This document shows, one piece after another, positions 24,284-35,939 of a stretch of DNA of 64,000 bases. The translations under genes and the position numbers were made by a program. The DNA is from Phoronis australis (Eukaryota; Phoronida; Phoronidae), in NCBI GenBank assembly GCA_002633005.1, contig NMRA01000125.1:655566-719565 (forward strand), in the 5' to 3' direction. Below the pieces are notes generated by a model, which saw nothing but the letters and a program-made list of their open reading frames with translations, ran no database searches and was not told the DNA's origin. The stretch's first letter is position 1, and each line of letters begins with the position of its first letter.

Positions 24284-24733
24284 CAGTGGCGGATCTAGGA
24301 TATCACAAGGGGGGGGCAATATTTTGTGTGTAAACATTTGCTCAAAGCACGATTGTAGATGCGCATGGNTCTGTTTTTTCATTCCATTTTCTTTTAAAAT
24401 GAAGTGATTTTCTTCATTGCACAGTGGAGCAGACGACGGAAACGGAGTCGTATTGCCCAGTGCCTCTGACTACCGGTCACCTGAGATATCGCGGGAGAGC
24501 CTATACTTAGCCATAGTTCCGTTTCGATTGCCCCGTGTTCCAAATTTGACTCTTGAAATTGGATCTGAGCCCCCCCCAACACTAAAACTGCACACATTTA
24601 AATCTTGTTTCAGCCGTATAATTTTAATTACCGGGTTTAATTAGTAAACTGAACGTTTCCCTACACTCTTGCTGTTTTATTTTTTTAAGGAAGCCAAAGG
24701 GGGGGGGGGCGGGCCCCCTGCCCCCCCTAAGTC
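24284..24733. mobile_element. hAT-like transposon, copy 2 (inverted, interrupted)
   Basis: Begins CAGTGGCGGATCTAGG. Bases 24284-24368 are the reverse complement of about 23835-23920, and 24370-24733 that of about 22909-23265. The ~570-bp middle of copy 1, including the tRNA-like stretch, is absent at the N at 24369. The other terminus is cut a few bases short by a second N at 24734. Whether the middle is truly absent or lost in assembly cannot be told. Confidence 0.75.
24369..24369. other. single-N gap inside hAT-like copy 2
   Basis: Relative to copy 1, about 570 bp is missing at this point. Confidence 0.6.
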
Positions 24734-24734
24734 N
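24734..24734. other. single-N gap at the end of hAT-like copy 2
   Basis: The element stops a few bases before its expected terminal CCGCC...CTG end, after a G-rich/C-rich stretch. The next sequence is unrelated. Confidence 0.6.
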
Positions 24735-26228
24735 AATGACCAATGATGACACTACACGAGACCTAGTGTCTCAATGTTTCACTTCACCCCTGTTAAGTGA
24801 TCAACGTTGAATTTTAACCGAAACGGCCTTGAGTTTTAATAACATGACTACGCTCACCCACTCTTCAATTATTGTCGCAAATTCCAGCAACTCGAGCAAC
24901 AGGCATTTCGCATGCGCCATTTTTGGATCCGTAATTTTTGGGTTGGGCAACATCTGAAGCGGTCTCGTTAGTAGCTGATGGCTTCAATGTTCTTGTTGGT
25001 AATGGAAAGAGTATCCTATCACGGTCTAAACAATTTCATGAGAGTAAAATGTCTAATAACATTTTTGTGTTTTAGCCACCTGAATAGGTTGAAGTGAAGT
25101 GTTAATTTTCAGTTTCTGTAGACCTTTACAATGTAATTGGCCAAAAACTCCAAGTTACCGGGAGTACAGTTATGCACCGCCAGGCCATATGTACAAGTAG
25201 CATGGTCACCATGTCATTGCGTTTGATCAATAATTCCACTCCGCAAGTGAAAATCTCATCATACGAATGACGGAGAGTTATTACGTTCTTACTAAGCATG
25301 TAATTGCTAAATGAAAATGCCCAGTGGTGAAGGATGTACTGCATCGTATGATGTTACAGATACAGTTGAATAATTATATTGAAATTATATATACAGCACC
25401 TCCATAGACAAATGGAATAACATGTGATAGCACGATGTATAGCACGTATTTTGTAAAATTGTTCACATTGCAATCAAGGTATGTGGTGCTATTAAATATT
25501 CCGATTGATAGAGTTATGAAACGTCATAGCGTGTGAGTGGCAAGTAAATGACGTACTAAGCAAACAAACCTTGCAGCGCAACGGTACTATCTGCACTAAA
25601 CCGTGAGTTTTCTTTTACGATACTGTCCTACTATGTCGTGCATTACGTGTGAATAGATACATGTATATACGTTTTGGCCTTGAACTGGATTTGTTTTGAC
25701 GATTGCACCTAAAACTGGACCTGTCGCCTGCTGTCGCACCTTTGCCTTGTCATACTGTTTGGCCAAGATGAGTTACGAAACATAAGGTGGATCTGTTATT
25801 CTCAACAACCGCCACCCAAGTCTCTCAAAGCGTTAGTAACGGTTACAGATGCAGATTTTATCAGAAAAGATGATTCAAACATTTTCATCCTATGATGGAA
25901 GTAATTGACCTTTCTCTGCTTTGTGCTAATAAAGTGAATGATGCAGTTTCATACCGGGAGAGAACCTGAGTACACGTACACGTAGATTTGTTACACCATA
26001 CAGGTGTATATTCGTTAGACATTTCTTAGTCGTTCCGAGAATTCTGGGCACATTTTATAGACTGGCAATCATTCGTTTTTTCTAACGACTGACGGCCACG
26101 CCATCTTTTGGATGCATCCATTACCATTGTCGTGACGAGTTATTTTCACTTCGCACCAATCATAACTACAATTCCCAAGTAACTGCAATAAGCGACAAGT
26201 TTGTTCATGAGTTTCAGGTTCTGCAGGA
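24735..26228. other. no gene recognised
   Basis: Frames of 72 aa or less without motifs. No tandem repeat or TIR seen. Confidence 0.4.
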
Positions 26229-26550
26229 CCCTCGAAAAATGGCTAAATTTGGGCAAATTCGGAACATCACATCTCAGAAATGGCTGATTGGATTCATACC
26301 AAACCATGCTTGATGCACTGTTCTCTAAAACGGTGTTAGGAATTGTTTTAAAATGTTCAATTTCTTGTATGAGGGTCTATCAAAATAGTAATTTCACGGT
26401 CTTTATGAAAAAAGCTCAAATGTTGCATAAAATGAAAACGAGATGATAAATGTAACAGCGTTTTTGACATTTTATCTTGAACATTTATATAGAACAAAAT
26501 TTGGTAGTGCTATTGATACCGTTGTTTTGCTATGGATGAACTTAACTTTC
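26229..26550 (+). repeat. ~300-bp dispersed repeat T, copy 1
   Basis: Shares in order with 57038-57330 and 58751-59070: a GAACATC..ATGTC/CTCAGAAATGGCTGAT-like block, a TTTGTGCACT-like stretch, AAAACG.GGTTAGGAATTGTTT, TTTATGAAAAAAG, CATAAAAC/GAAAACGA.ATGATAAAT and AAATTTGG...TATTGATAC. All three copies have the same orientation. No coding frame, TIR or tail was identified. Confidence 0.75.
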
Positions 26551-26835
26551 TTCTTGGTAATGTTTAATGTATAGTTTTGTAGATACTTGGCTAAACACAC
26601 ACACAACGCGATTTAGGTCCTACATGTACATAACCCGTTAATAGAAAAAGGGAACTGTTAAAGGACTGTTGACCCTTCCACATGTTGGGTTTCTGTAAAT
26701 ACATGTATGTTATGGTCTCATACTGGCAACTCCCATTCCTATATTTGCAGACACGCCATGACTGAAGGCTTTTGTTAGCGGACATTTGAAGAGGCTGGTC
26801 AGGATCTTGAAGTTTAAAGCGTTCGATTGTCTGTT

Positions 26836-26849
26836 ACGCCACCTACTGG
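26836..26849 (-). promoter_or_regulatory. CTCF-type core motif
   Basis: The minus strand reads CCAGTAGGTGGCGT, 13/14 to CCASYAGRKGGCRS. Its neighbourhood resembles a repeat-unit end (TTACGCCACCTACTGG), so it may be a solo relic of the ~145-bp family. Confidence 0.35.
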
Positions 26850-27754
26850 TAAGTACACCATGTATCTAATCAGCACTTTCAAAGAAAAATAACCACTAAG
26901 ACAAGTTTTTGACACTGTGGTATATAACATACCTAGTACAGTGTACATAGCACTCAGAGTTGGTTCGATTTGAAATATCCATCTGATTATGGTTCATACA
27001 TGTATGTATGATTTTTAGATTTTAATCGTGACCAAAATCCATTGAAACATCGATATAAACTCACTTTTATGTGGTTGAGGACTATTCGTTGCATGCACTC
27101 TCAGGCTCGTCTGAAGCCTGTGATAGCCATTCTCTGGAGACTCAGTCAAGCCTGCAGAGACTGAACATAACGTAAACGTACTGTGTAAAGTATAGTGTCA
27201 CTCTTCTCCCGGTGCTCCATTCCCCGGCCTCGAATTATCATCCCAAATGGTAGTGATCAAACTATCACTGGTGTCACGGATTCTTCCTCCCTTACGACAA
27301 CACTTCTCAATTCAATTCTTCCCTTTCGGGGAGTAGAAAACCACGCTTCATACACATGAGTGACTGACCAAGTTTTTGGCCGCTAAACGTTTTTGACTGG
27401 TGTGACCAACAAGTAAAGAGTGACATATCGAGCCCGTGGGTCTATTGGCGTAGAAACAGAATTTACTATGGGAAGGCAAACAAAGTTTCAATGCAGAAAT
27501 ATTTTTTTGTTGTACTGGACAGTAAATTAGATGCGAGAATTTCTCATCACAATACACTAACCGGAAACTTCACCAGATAATTTAGGAAACTGGCGCCTCC
27601 TCTAGGGTATCACGGAAGAAAATGTCGGAGTTACGAGTCTATGCTTGCACTGATGCCGCCATTCCACCACGTGTCACGTTGCGCTTGTTGAACAATGCTG
27701 TTGACGTCATGTCAAAAAGGAAACTTGAGACTTAAACTGTCATGAAACGGAACC
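26850..27754. other. no gene recognised
   Basis: Short frames only; no structured feature seen. Confidence 0.4.
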
Positions 27755-28193
27755 CAGTGGCCGATTGCATGAAACAGTCCCAAATAGGGACTCAACTAAG
27801 GTCCGAAGTCTTTTTGCGTATTTGTGTCTTTATGGACTCACAGATGCAATATTTTTCTATCATTTCATCTTTATTATGAGCTCCTCTTTGATTAATGACA
27901 TTTTCTAATAATATTACTAAAAAGCGAATCCAGAGTCAATTAAAAATAAATAAGGACTCACGCATTAAACTGAGGGTGTTGCATGAAAAGATCCCTAATT
28001 ATTTTCGATAATATTAACAATTCAACGTAGAGTTCACTCTCGATTTGTATCAAAGTCGAAAGTTGACATGGTAATGAAACTACAACAATAAAAGAAAGGG
28101 TAATCGGAGTTTCCAAAAGTTCAAAAATGCGCAGTGAATTTAGGGAACTTAGTTGAATACCTATTTGGGACTGTTTCATGCAACCTGGCACAG
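27755..28193. mobile_element. ~430-bp MITE with long TIRs
   Basis: TTGCATGAAACAGTCCCAAA begins the left arm (27765-27803). Its reverse complement ends the right arm (28145-28183), with 36 of 39 positions matching. Weaker matching continues outward to about 27755 and 28193 (CAGTGGCC against CTGTGCCA on the other strand). The interior is AT-rich with no transposase. No clear target duplication was found, so the superfamily is unassigned. Confidence 0.85.
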
Positions 28194-29399
28194 GGCTCTA
28201 TCACGTTAGCCTGTCACAGCGTACGTATCATTTTCTTCGCGGAATGTTGTCTCAACAAATAACTAAACTTTCAGTTCTTTGCAAATCCAGAAATCACGCC
28301 TTATCTAAGTAAGACAAAAAGTTGAGACCAATTTTATAGCTGTAAGTGTTCAAAATCCAAAGTTAACTTTTTGGACGAAATGTGTCTTTATAGCCGATTT
28401 AGCCATGTTACTTTGCAATTGTCAATTACGAAACAATATATTTTCTTTTATCCGTTGCAAAGTAATTATACAATAATTAAGTTGCGCCTGAATGTCATGC
28501 CATGCAGGTACAGGTGATAATACGACGCACGTTTTGCATTGAGCATTGCTTGGTAAACAGGGAAACAACACCCAAGAATTGATATCCCTTTAATTTAGTG
28601 CATACCGGAATCTACGATAGATGTCGCCACCTGGCACGATTCACCAGCACTCAATCAGAATAGGTTATAGAACTCAAACCGTGTATCAACAAACCGCTTT
28701 TGTTTTTGTCGTTCGAAACTCGTGGTTATGACAAGTGCACGTTATATAATAGCGAATGGTGTGGCGACATGACCCAGTCACATTCTGCGGCAACGGCTGC
28801 TGTACTGGTTGTGACGGTTCACCCTCAATAGATGTCGCCCGTTACGCACCACCTGTTGGCTTTTCGGATTATCAACACGAACATGTACATGTATAGTCTA
28901 TACACTATGCCGACTTTCATGAATAGAGCAGCAAAAGACAAAGAGCAAGGCTTAGATTAGGGGCCTATACAGCGACTCTTTCAACTGTTGCATTTATCGC
29001 ACATTGTTAAGACTTATTCCGGTGAAGGGTGTCTGCTTGAATTTTATAGCCTATGCCACTGCCTGTAATTAATTAACTTTTTGCGTAACACTTTTCTTTG
29101 CGCGCTGTTTTGTCGTGCTGACGCAATATCATCGCCTGATGAACTAGCTGATAATTGAACCTATGTAGAAACGCATCGAGCGCTTGGTTTTTTGTATTTT
29201 GTTCAAAAACTGTAATTATTTGATTGCCGCGTGGTGATGTCATCTGCTGTTGATTGCCTTGTACATGTACGTGCGGTGATTACTTAAGTTCCCGCCAGTT
29301 TCGAGCAGTCACCATTAGTTTTCTTGCGTAGTTAAAGATCGATAGAATATGCACTGAAATAAATCAAACTCGTTCATTTTGGCTGTATCGTGTCAAGCT
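28194..29399. other. no gene recognised
   Basis: Frames of 60 aa or less. TACATGTA palindromes near 28880 and 29265. A CGCCACCTGG stretch near 28626 is only a weak CTCF-like match. Confidence 0.4.
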
Positions 29400-29528
29400 A
29401 TATGCATGTATATAGGTGTATGTGTGTGCATGCGTGTGTGCTTGTGTGCGTGCGTGCAGGTGCATTTGTGTGTGTATGTGTATATATGCATATATGTTTG
29501 TGTGAGTGAGTGTGTGTACATACACGCA
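29400..29528. repeat. alternating purine-pyrimidine tract (TG/CG/TA mixed)
   Basis: About 125 bp of imperfect TG, CG and TA dinucleotide steps (for example GTGTGCATGCGTGTGTG). It is a compound microsatellite with Z-DNA-forming composition. Confidence 0.85.
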
Positions 29529-32500
29529 CTTTTATTATTGAAATAAATAGAAATGTTAAATATTCATAAATGAACTTTATGCTGACTTCAAAATAAATTG
29601 CTTTTCTGAATTATTAATTGCTGTGTCAATTAACAATGACTTTCAAAAAAATAAAATGGCAAGAGAAACGTAGGAAAGGACAGACTAGAGGGCAGCGTTG
29701 CATTTTTTTTAGAAGTATCTAATCACTTTCTAGAATTCTTAACCATTTTGCTAATTAAACTTTGAAGACTTCATCGTAAGGGTTTAGCGCAATTCAGTGA
29801 CAATTAAAGTTAATCATGGTGAAAATTCACCCACAAAACGTCCAAAACCAAATTAACGATGTTTTGGTTGCAGTTGGTGTTGCTCACAATTTTTAACAGT
29901 CACATGTATTTTACATTCACTTTCAAAGAAGTACAAAAATACAACATCAAATGAAGACCAAAATATAATGTTATTATAAGTATCTGTAGTATATGTATGT
30001 AGCTGTGAAGAGTCTACCCATGGTCACGGGCTACACCGTGGAATCCTAATAACTCAAGACATGGAAGAATGAACTGTTACTCACTCCACGCCAATTGTGG
30101 CGTTTCAAGGTGCTGGAGAACTTGCGTGTAGGCTAAATTGGGCCCAGTCCGAGTTACGTTAAGAGCAATTTTGCAGCGAACGCCGTCAACTAGTTGCGGC
30201 GATCTAATGACCCATACCTGTCAGACTGTATTTGCAAAATTCTTCATTTCGTCGCTCAGTTTACACTCCTAAGTAGTTCGGATACTCGTTGCGGGTGGTT
30301 GAAACAACAAACATTCGGGACATACCTTCGTTGAAGAATGCTTTGTGACTTGTGATTACTGCAACAACTGACTGAAAGAACAAAGCGATCTGTCCTAATG
30401 CCCGTGAGCTTAATAAGCAGGTTTTGTTGAAACTTTTCCTCAATTGACCTATCGCAAGCTCCGCCTCTAGTGCAATGTGGACAAACAAACAATAACTTTT
30501 ACCCGGCAACGTGTTGATTGTCGGGTAAAATGGCGACTTGGAAACGAAGGTTTGTCAAGAATGCTGCATCCTGATTGGTCAGTTAAGTCGTCATTCAAAA
30601 TCCTGGCAATAGATCAATTATTGAGGTCCTGCTTACAATGTTACGAGTCATACATGAGTGAAACTACAGACGGTAAGTGCGTTGTGATCATCATCATGGC
30701 CACTTCTCACAATGTCGCTAGCAGAACACTGTATTTTGATTTACAGAACCACTGACTGCGCTTCTGTTTTCGTATCTCATGGAGGTTACATAATAAGGAA
30801 CAGTATACAATTTATGATTGAAATAATAAACATCGATTGAATAAATATTTATCTAAAAATACAGAAAATGGCAGAAATAGGAGACAATTTAAAATGTGAA
30901 ATACACATGCAAATCAGATCGTACAGTAGCTTAGTATCATAAAAACTGACTAAATGACCTCATTTCGGGTAGTTTACCATACAATGTACTGTAATGACTG
31001 TAGGGACTGGTTGCGCGACAAACTGACACGACACTGTGACCTTTGTTATGAAACCATACGCGACATTTTGCGAGAGAAGAACAAGGTGATGAAATATGCT
31101 AGAGGCGTTACTGTTCCAAAGACTTCATGAGTTAATGGATTTGTATAGTTAAGACTTACATGTACATGCAAGAGAGTTATCGTTTCTGCTTTTGATAAGG
31201 CAGTCCTCTTTCAAAACATTTGTTTGACTGCTTGTGAAATTGCAATATCTGAGCTTGATACCGAAAATGCCTTTAAGCAGTTCAGTTCGTTGAAAGACTT
31301 AGTTGGTACATTAACATTTCATTGTGATTTGGACTTAGGATGTAACGAAATTTTTTTTATTCAAACTAGTCTGCATACATTCTCGTCTTGGTTTTCAAAT
31401 GGACTTTGCACAACCCTTACAAAATGTTGGGGCAAATTACGCTCCCCACACCCAAAATTAAGCTAATGATTTCACCTCTGAAAGGAATGAGGGATTCGAA
31501 CCATCCAAGGGAGTACAATGTACTGCCAGTAGTCCAAGATACACATGTATCTGCATTTCAAGCAGCAAAAGTGCACGAGGTAGCATCAATCCAATATCAA
31601 TTACCAGCTTACCGAGCAGAGGAGCTTATCACCATCGTGAAAATTCTTTGATTTTGGATTGCTTGTCTCATGTGAAAAATATATGGTGTGGAATGCGCAT
31701 GCCACGATATTCGTTCATTTAAAACGGTAAAAACGTAGACCTTTCGTATGATTTTGTTAGCGTGCGATGACAAGGCAGATCAGTCGTCTGCTGGGTGTTT
31801 TTGTTTACACGGCTATCCGATCAGCGTTCTATTCGGATGGCATGTGAACACTTTTATACGCGGAACCTCCGTTTTCAAACCATTTCAATGTAACTTGCAA
31901 AAATCGCTTGTTAACGAAAATGGAAACTTTCATTTCAAAAATGTTATGTAGTTTAGATTAAACTATTCACGCATGCTTTCTTGTAAATAATTGCCCATGA
32001 CTTAAACGAAAAAGTCGCGCACGTGGCTTCCTAAGTGGACGGTTCCAAATTGTTCAGTTGCAATTGCTACGCGATAAATCATAGCAATATAAAGTCATTG
32101 ATTTTGCTTAATTGCTCAGGATAAGTGTTATTGAAATTTGCATTAATAGAACGTCCATCCTAAATTAGTTTCAATTCTTATCTTCCATAAGACTTCGTCA
32201 TTGATGACTCTATTTCCAGCGTCGTTTCAACAAAGAAAACTAATATTTGTACGCGGAATCCCCGAGTCACGGAATAAGCATCTACAGGTTTGGTTCAGAA
32301 AAATCGATATATACCACCTTTGCTTTTACTGAATACCACGCGGTTGCGTAGGGGTTTCATACAGCGATACATATACGGTGATATTCAACCGGTTGTTGAA
32401 TTGTTGGGTTGATGACATATTTCTGCGCGTGCTTAGGTTGTTCTTCTTTCCCGCAGTTGTTAAAGTGTTCCTGCAATAGAATTTTGCACTTTTTGAGGTT

Positions 32501-32874
32501 TTAGGCTGTGTATAATAATTTTATAACCTAAACTCTAACTAAAGAAACATTTACTTGAAAATTTTGAGGAACTTTGAATTTTAACGAAAAATTAATGATT
32601 TTTGGTTTCCCTCCCCGTGATCAGTGGAAGATGTTGGTCAGTTGACAGCATATACACATGTACATGTATGCAATGGTGGGTAGTAGTGATTTTGTAAGTT
32701 ATGGAGACTTAGAGAGCCGAACTTGAGGAGCATTGTGAAGACTGGTATGGAGATGGGAGTGAAGCCGACACTTAGGTCAAAGGTGAAACAAAAAATGAGT
32801 TAGACCTCACCGTATCGGCGGACTGCACGTTTGAGGCCGCGAGTCAAGCCGGGTGGGACCCTACTCAGTCTGCG
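29529..32874. other. no gene recognised; one hairpin
   Basis: Frames of 92 aa or less without motifs. A short inverted repeat at 30497-30530 precedes an ATG (see separate entry). AGACTAGAGGGCAG at 29682-29695 matches 12/14 of the CTCF core. Confidence 0.4.
30497..30530. promoter_or_regulatory. hairpin-forming inverted repeat before AAAATGGCGAC
   Basis: TTTTACCCGGCAAC and GATTGTCGGGTAAAA are inverted copies with a loop of about 5 bases and one internal mismatch. The right arm runs straight into ATGGCGACTTGGAAACGAAG, and an inverted CCAAT box (GATTGGTCAG) follows near 30572. This could be a promoter and first exon, but the ATG frame closes after 14 codons and no gene is identified. Confidence 0.4.
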
Positions 32875-33453
32875 GATAGCCCTGATTTCAGATCAGACAT
32901 TTCTAGCCTTTTATAGGATCACTATTTAATTTTCTAGACACTTTAGTGTCGAGTAATATGTATATGTCACAAACTGTAAATCTATAACCAAGAGTAAATA
33001 CCTTGACTGTTAAAGCCCAGTCGCGAATAGCGGCCGTATTAATTCCATTTCTTCGAATGCCGATCACATTATTGTGATGTTAACAGGATTTTATTTCTGG
33101 TAAATAATACTCGTTTCTGTCTTGTTAGTTCCAAAATTACTGTTCTGTGCCTGACGGCAGGACTGAAACTAGGGATCATTCAACATGTGCCTGACAATCA
33201 GGTTCCCGGCCATAGTACAACACAATACGCTGTTTTTGTCAATCAAATGTACTTAAACATGGGCGGCGCACCATAGGGGACTGGGAGGGGGGCTATAGCC
33301 CCCACGTTTTTCAGTGCTACGCCGCACCTGGTCTATAGGCGGTGCACCACAGGGGGGCTGAAGGGTCTTTAGCTACCACTTTTTTCAGTGATGCGCAGCC
33401 CATGTTAAACCGGCGTTGTAGAATCCTTCTGCGGCGTGTTGAAGCACGATTCT
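32875..33453 (+). repeat. ~0.58-kb duplication, first copy (likely allelic)
   Basis: Nearly identical to 33455-34023 and ends at the N at 33454. The second copy lacks about 12 bases (near 33780) and has a few substitutions. Confidence 0.9.
33258..33404 (+). mobile_element. palindromic mini-element dimer (two ~70-bp units)
   Basis: Unit 1 starts CATGGGCGGCGCACCA and ends GCTACGCCGCACCTG. Unit 2 starts near GGCGGTGCACCACAG and ends GCGCAGCCCATG, so the whole has CATGGGC/GCCCATG ends. Unit 1 contains the inner palindrome GGGGGCTATAGCCCCC and both contain TTTTTTCAGTG. TTAAA lies directly outside both ends (33253-33257 and 33405-33409), consistent with a 5-bp target duplication. There is no coding capacity. 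Confidence 0.75.
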
Positions 33454-33454
33454 N
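33454..33454. other. single-N join between overlapping contigs
   Basis: After the N the sequence restarts at the equivalent of 32875. Confidence 0.85.
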
Positions 33455-34023
33455 GATAGCCCTGATTTCAGATCAGACATTTCTAGCCTTTTATTGGATC
33501 ACTATTTAATTTTCTAGACACTTTAGTGTCGAGTAATATGTATATGTCACAAACTGTAAATCTATAACCAAGAGTTAATACCTTGACTGTTAAAGCCCAG
33601 TCGCGAATAGCGGCCGTATTAATTCCATTTCTTCGAATGCCGATCACATTATTGTGATGTTAACAGGATTTTATTTCTGGTAAATAATACTCGTTTCCGT
33701 CTTGTTAGTTCCAAAATTACTGTTCTGTGCCTAACGGCCGGACTGAAACTAGGGATCATTCAATATGTGCCTGACAATCAGGTTCCCAACACAATACGCT
33801 GTTTTTGTCAATCAAATGTACTTAAACATGGGCGGCGCACCATAGGGGACTGGGAGGGGGGGCTATAGCCCCCACGTTTTTCAGTGCTACGCCGCACCTG
33901 GTCTATAGGCGGTGCACCACAGGGGGCTGAAAGGGTCTTTAGCTACTACTTTTTTCAGTGCTGCGCAGCCCATGTTAAACCGGCGTTGTAGAATCCTTCT
34001 GCGGCGTGTTGAAGCACGATTCT
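33455..34023 (+). repeat. ~0.57-kb duplication, second copy (likely allelic)
   Basis: Second haplotype-like copy of 32875-33453; it reads on into unique sequence at 34024, where the first copy stops at the N. Confidence 0.9.
33837..33974 (+). mobile_element. palindromic mini-element dimer, allelic copy
   Basis: The same dimer as 33258-33404 within the duplicated contig end, again with TTAAA on both sides (33832-33836 and 33975-33979). It is not an independent insertion. Confidence 0.7.
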
Positions 34024-35199
34024 TTAAAATGGGCTGCCGCGAGCTCACAGTGGCCTGTGAACTGATCGCTTCCAATACCGTATACTGCCATACTCGTGTC
34101 TGACCTACGAACCTGTGTCATTTTTGAGCGATCTTAAGGTCTTTTGGAAACACAAAAACTATCCTATTTTTATTAATGCAGCTGCCACACGCGCATTTTT
34201 TCCTAATACTCGTCTTACGCAATGTTCAACTCTTTCTGAGACCGCGACTGGTTTAAATCAACACAACGGTGGAGCCGAACATGACACATTTTTACTTTTT
34301 AAGTCCTGAAAAAGTTCATTTACATGTTCAATTCTAACCGAGAAAAACTGTTTAAAATAAAACTCTCCAATATTACCCATAAAGACTATACGTCAGGTTT
34401 CACCAACGAATATTGGCGTTGAGCAGTCCTTGTCGGTATTAGAGTTTATGACGTCATGCATTAATTAGTTACTGTTAACATTTTAGTACATTTTTGATCC
34501 GGTGCTTTTAGACTTTGTTTACGGGTGGACTCCTGGAATAAGCGTCAGACGAGACTAACAACAACTTGGCTGAATTCACGGTAGCCTGATTTTATTACTA
34601 AACACTGCTAAAAAATCGTCAATCTCTGCATTTCTTGAGTGCACCTTTGCTTTAATATTTATTTTCACGCTACGTTTGCATTTCTGGCAAACTTATTTCG
34701 AGTGGCTTTTGATGGGTATTGAAGTCTTAATCGCATAGCCTCGCTCTGTTGATGTTTCAACAAAACCGCCCTTACTTACGTGCACTTATTTCGAGAATAA
34801 TGAAAACTTATCAATGAAACGATGCAAGCACTAAAATGTCTAGAAGCCACGTAATCAAAACAATATTTGGATGGTCATGCAAATTGCAAGAAGCAAAAAA
34901 GACAAAGTGTCGTCAGTTGCGACCTACATCTGAAGTATTTACAAAATGATCGTTTTATGCTAAATGAGTTGACCTGAAAAGCAATCATAACTTCATTCTC
35001 AAAGAAAGCATGTTTGAGACGGTTTGTAAATACGCCAAAATATGGCTGTTGAGGTCCTCTTTACCAGTTGTCGAGAATTAGATGTGTGAATTCGCCTTAT
35101 TTTAAAACTTGAATAGTTCAACATGACAAACGCGATGAAATGAGAATAAAGCAAGACCTCCGTTGAAATGTACACGTGACTCAACGCACTTTTTTAATG

Positions 35200-35205
35200 T
35201 TTATT
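35200..35205 (-). terminator. AATAAA polyadenylation signal of the LINE
   Basis: TTTATT on the plus strand, i.e. AATAAA on the minus strand, 5-10 bases before the A-run that closes the element. The same site lies at 37682-37687 in the second copy. Confidence 0.7.
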
Positions 35206-35399
35206 ACGAAATCTTCAGAATACAATGAATATACATAACCCAGAAAGCGCCAAGAGGCATTAGATCTGGGTAAAAAATACAACGAAGTCTATATACAATG
35301 ATTATATACGAATACATAAATAAAAAAACTGATGTTAAGAATACAATGATATATGACAACGAATGAAAATAATTCATTTTCATACAGATGTATAACATT

Positions 35400-35939
35400 C
35401 TATCCATTCACACAAAGAGATTTAATGTTATAAAGAAATTCTGACACTATTTCAAATAAGACCTTATTTTCGTTTGAGTTAAGTTCTTGGCATCCATATA
35501 GAAAGAAATTAATTTTGTTGTACAATTGCGGAATTTCAGAATATTTTTTATAAACATTGGGGTATTGTTCGAGTGCCTGGAAGAGCTGTACCCTCTCCTC
35601 CTTGCATACCTCACAAACAAAGAAAACATGAGGATATGTCTGGGTATCTCCACAGGAACACAGAGGCGAAGTATTATTAAAATTATGTCTAAATTTCTCG
35701 TTGTTTAGGAATAGACCACATCTTGATCTGTATAGGGTTATTTCATGGTTGCGGGGAAGTTGGAATGATGTCAATGGGACTTGCAAGTCTGGAGTAGTAG
35801 TATGCATTTTAAATTTATTTTTGAGAGTGACGATTGAAGTGCTTTCTTTTATTTTGAATGGTAAGGAATTCCAGTTGTCAATACAAGTTAATATCGTTGA
35901 TCTTCTGAACACACTTATCCCACCCACACCCACGAACAC
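35400..35939 (-). CDS. C-terminal fragment of LINE ORF2 protein, copy 1
   Basis: A 179-codon open frame on the minus strand, without a genuine start: it opens on GTG and the frame continues six codons upstream (RRTRGT) to a stop. Residues 19-46 hold the conserved WNSLP block (Trp23) followed by an S..TLKNKFK stretch that closes many CR1/Jockey-like LINE proteins. Residues 70-87 (RSRCGLFLNNEKFRH) and 94-109 form the knuckle Cys94-x-Cys96-Gly...His104-x4-Cys109, typical of the region after the reverse-transcriptase domain. In a full element this protein reverse-transcribes the LINE RNA at the target site. Here only the tail survives, so it is inactive. The next 200 bases are the element's 3' UTR. 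Family-level naming (CR1, L2, Jockey) is not possible from this part alone. Confidence 0.8.
   Translation of the reverse strand: MFVGVGGISVFRRSTILTCIDNWNSLPFKIKESTSIVTLKNKFKMHTTTPDLQVPLTSFQLPRNHEITLYRSRCGLFLNNEKFRHNFNNTSPLCSCGDTQTYPHVFFVCEVCKEERVQLFQALEQYPNVYKKYSEIPQLYNKINFFLYGCQELNSNENKVLFEIVSEFLYNIKSLCVNG

Noticed and set aside
31491-31506. Minus-strand GGATGGTTCGAATCCC, a good box B
   Set aside because: No box A at the expected distance upstream and no acceptor pairing; possibly a SINE scrap but not supportable.
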